A stretch of DNA of 64,000 nucleotides from Bacteroidia bacterium (lineage in GTDB: Bacteria; Bacteroidota; Bacteroidia; Flavobacteriales; Flavobacteriaceae), in the NCBI GenBank assembly GCA_030428705.1, contig JAUIDI010000005.1, positions 151,179 through 215,178 on the forward strand, written 5' to 3'. Positions 62,784 to 64,000 of the stretch are shown here, one piece after another. Every line of letters starts with the position of its first letter. Position 1 is the stretch's first letter. Made by a program: the position numbers and the translations under genes. Under the pieces are notes generated by a model. That model saw only the letters and a program-made list of their open reading frames with translations, was not told the origin of the DNA and did not search any database.

Positions 62784-64000
62784 CTAAAGATCTAAAATGG
62801 TAAACATAAATTCAGAATTAAAACGACTTCTATCGGTAGCGCCATTGTCGTTGTCACCTATGATCACTTCAAAACTCGTTGCAGTCTGATTGGAATATGA
62901 AATGCCCGGATCATCGTTTCCAGCACCTCCTCGGCCCGGTTGTGTAAGTTGAATGATATAATTGGCATCAGAAACGGAACCTGCTGGCAATGTTATCCTA
63001 TAACGGCCTGTACTGATTCTTGTTGCTGTTACACCGGTCGTAGCCTTGGTAACGGATCCATTGGACGCAATTTTGCCAAAAGCCTTTATGGGACTTTCGT
63101 AGTAGGCACCCCCATCAGTTCCCGTACTGATGGAATTATCGGCGTCTGTCGAGGTTATGGCAAGCGTGATATTGTTTCCACCCGTAATCGAAATATCACC
63201 GGGCGTACCATCCGTACTCAGCGTTTGATCATCAGTGGCGGGATCACCTTGGTCACCCTTATCGCCTTTCTCTCCCTGGATTCCCTGTGGACCTACGTCC
63301 CCTTGGTCACCCTTGTCGCCTTTTTCGCCCTGGATACCCTGGATTCCTTGATCGCCCTGGTCTCCCTTGTCTCCCTTTTCACCTTGGATTCCCTGTGGAC
63401 CTACGTCCCCTTGGTCACCCTTGTCACCTTTTTCACCCTGGATACCCTGCGGACCTACGTCCCCTTGGTCACCCTTGTCGCCTTTTTCGCCCTGGATTCC
63501 CTGTGGACCTACGTCCCCTTGGTCACCCTTGTCGCCTTTCTCGCCCTGGATTCCCTGCGGACCTACGTCCCCTTGGTCACCCTTGTCACCTTTTTCACCC
63601 TGGATACCCTGGATTCCTTGATCGCCTTGGTCTCCCTTTTCACCCTGGATCCCCTGCGGGCCTACGTCCCCTTGGTCACCCTTGTCGCCTTTTTCACCTT
63701 GGATTCCCTGTGGACCTACGTCCCCTTGGTCACCCTTGTCACCTTTCTCTCCCTGGATTCCCTGCGGGCCTACGTCCCCTTGGTCACCCTTGTCACCTTG
63801 GATACCCTGGATTCCTTGATCGCCCTGGTCTCCCTTTTCACCCTGGATCCCCTGCGGACCTACGTCCCCTTGGTCACCCTTGTCGCCTTTTTCGCCCTGG
63901 ATTCCCTGCGGGCCTACGTCCCCTTGGTCGCCCTTGTCGCCTTTTTCACCTTGGATTCCCTGCGGACCTACGTCCCCTTGGTCACCCTTGTCACCTTTCT
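62784..64000 (-). CDS. collagen-like Gly-X-Y repeat surface protein (partial, 5' end outside window)
   Basis: The reading frame is open from base 64000 to the TAG at 62784. Roughly 250 residues are perfect Gly-X-Y triplets, mostly repeats of GPQGIQGEKGDKGDQGDV (18 residues). The chain ends at about 63246 with GDQGDPATDDQT and a 150-residue C-terminal region (STDADNSISTGTDGGAYYES, SGRYRI-like STGRYRITLPAGSVSDANY, FMFTILDL). KGD and EKG triplets are known to stabilise bacterial collagen helices. The N-terminus and export signal are outside the window. It is the upstream member of the operon with the C1q-like and T9SS genes; one base separates it from the former. Confidence 0.85.
   Translation of the reverse strand, partial: KGDKGDQGDVGPQGIQGEKGDKGDQGDVGPQGIQGEKGDKGDQGDVGPQGIQGEKGDQGDQGIQGIQGDKGDQGDVGPQGIQGEKGDKGDQGDVGPQGIQGEKGDKGDQGDVGPQGIQGEKGDQGDQGIQGIQGEKGDKGDQGDVGPQGIQGEKGDKGDQGDVGPQGIQGEKGDKGDQGDVGPQGIQGEKGDKGDQGDVGPQGIQGEKGDKGDQGDQGIQGIQGEKGDKGDQGDVGPQGIQGEKGDKGDQGDPATDDQTLSTDGTPGDISITGGNNITLAITSTDADNSISTGTDGGAYYESPIKAFGKIASNGSVTKATTGVTATRISTGRYRITLPAGSVSDANYIIQLTQPGRGGAGNDDPGISYSNQTATSFEVIIGDNDNGATDRSRFNSEFMFTILDL
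63246..64000. repeat. 54-bp coding tandem repeat (collagen-like)
   Basis: The motif RCCTACGTCC recurs at 63291, 63399, 63453, 63507, 63561, 63660, 63714, 63768, 63858, 63912 and 63966. Most spacings are 54 bp; the others are 108, 99 and 90. Every spacing is a multiple of 9 bp, one Gly-X-Y triplet, so the coding frame and glycine register are kept. The array continues past the window. Confidence 0.9.

Noticed and set aside
63367..63621. 84-residue plus-strand ORF rich in Ser-Pro-Trp
   Set aside because: It is the antisense shadow of the collagen-like repeat; the repeats keep the frame open on both strands.
63246..64000. Regular repeats as a possible CRISPR array
   Set aside because: Units are coding, contiguous and without unique spacers; each step is a whole Gly-X-Y triplet.

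Overview
The window is chromosomal DNA from a member of the Bacteroidetes, most likely family Flavobacteriaceae (marine Maribacter/Zobellia/Arenibacter-like gene content; genus not decidable here). The case rests on the flavobacterial murG-murC-ftsQ-ftsA-ftsZ order, type IX secretion parts (PorT-like protein, SprA plug protein) with type B C-terminal signals on cargo, Na+-translocating NQR with a linked ApbE, a primary sigma factor without region 1.1, a TamL-type lipoprotein assembly factor, YpdA of bacillithiol metabolism, and many promoters of the Bacteroidetes type (TAnnTTTG at -7). Coding density is very high and most genes are complete core genes.

Layout. 1-6114 (+): end of murG, murC, ftsQ, ftsA, ftsZ, a YqeY-family gene and tRNA-Arg(TCG). 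6149-16660 (-): ypdA and rpe, then a run of a methyltransferase, a TPR lipoprotein, a BNR/VPS10 beta-propeller protein, a P1-family peptidase and a large cytochrome c lipoprotein. 16819-24075 (-): trmL, a VF530-type protein, rpoD, pnp, rpsO, an unknown lipoprotein, accD and fbaA. 24132-29054: tamL (-), a SpoU methyltransferase (+), porT-like (-) and ubiE (-). 29307-32148 (+): trkA-trkH. 32193-37235 (-): a small LETM1-like protein, MscS channel, APC permease, aspartate aminotransferase and acyl desaturase; then rsmG (+). 38281-43972 (-): small lipoprotein, DinB protein, pruA, apaG, DUF3667 protein and the T9SS plug. 44124-51724 (+): nqrABCDEF, a small associated protein and apbE. 51730-57237 (-): methyltransferase, map, a T9SS cargo protein and gpmI. 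57475-59906: ankyrin protein (+), a 55-residue membrane protein, an M48 peptidase and an M15 peptidase (all -). 60067-64000 (-): a surface-protein operon of a T9SS cargo, a C1q-like protein and the 3' part of a long collagen-like gene that runs off the window.

The genes serve cell-wall synthesis and division, RNA turnover and translation, outer-membrane biogenesis and secretion, Na+/K+ energetics and central metabolism. I found no phage, complete insertion sequence, CRISPR array or defence island. The accessory-looking parts are the secreted or lipoprotein operon at 8696-16660 and the collagen/C1q-like/T9SS cluster at 60067-64000. Other notable signals are a tRNA-Arg in which the G19-C56 elbow pair reads as A19-U56, a MITE-like nested inverted repeat at 55469-55640, an AccD whose zinc-ribbon cysteines are all replaced, and mirrored promoters between the T9SS plug gene and nqrA.
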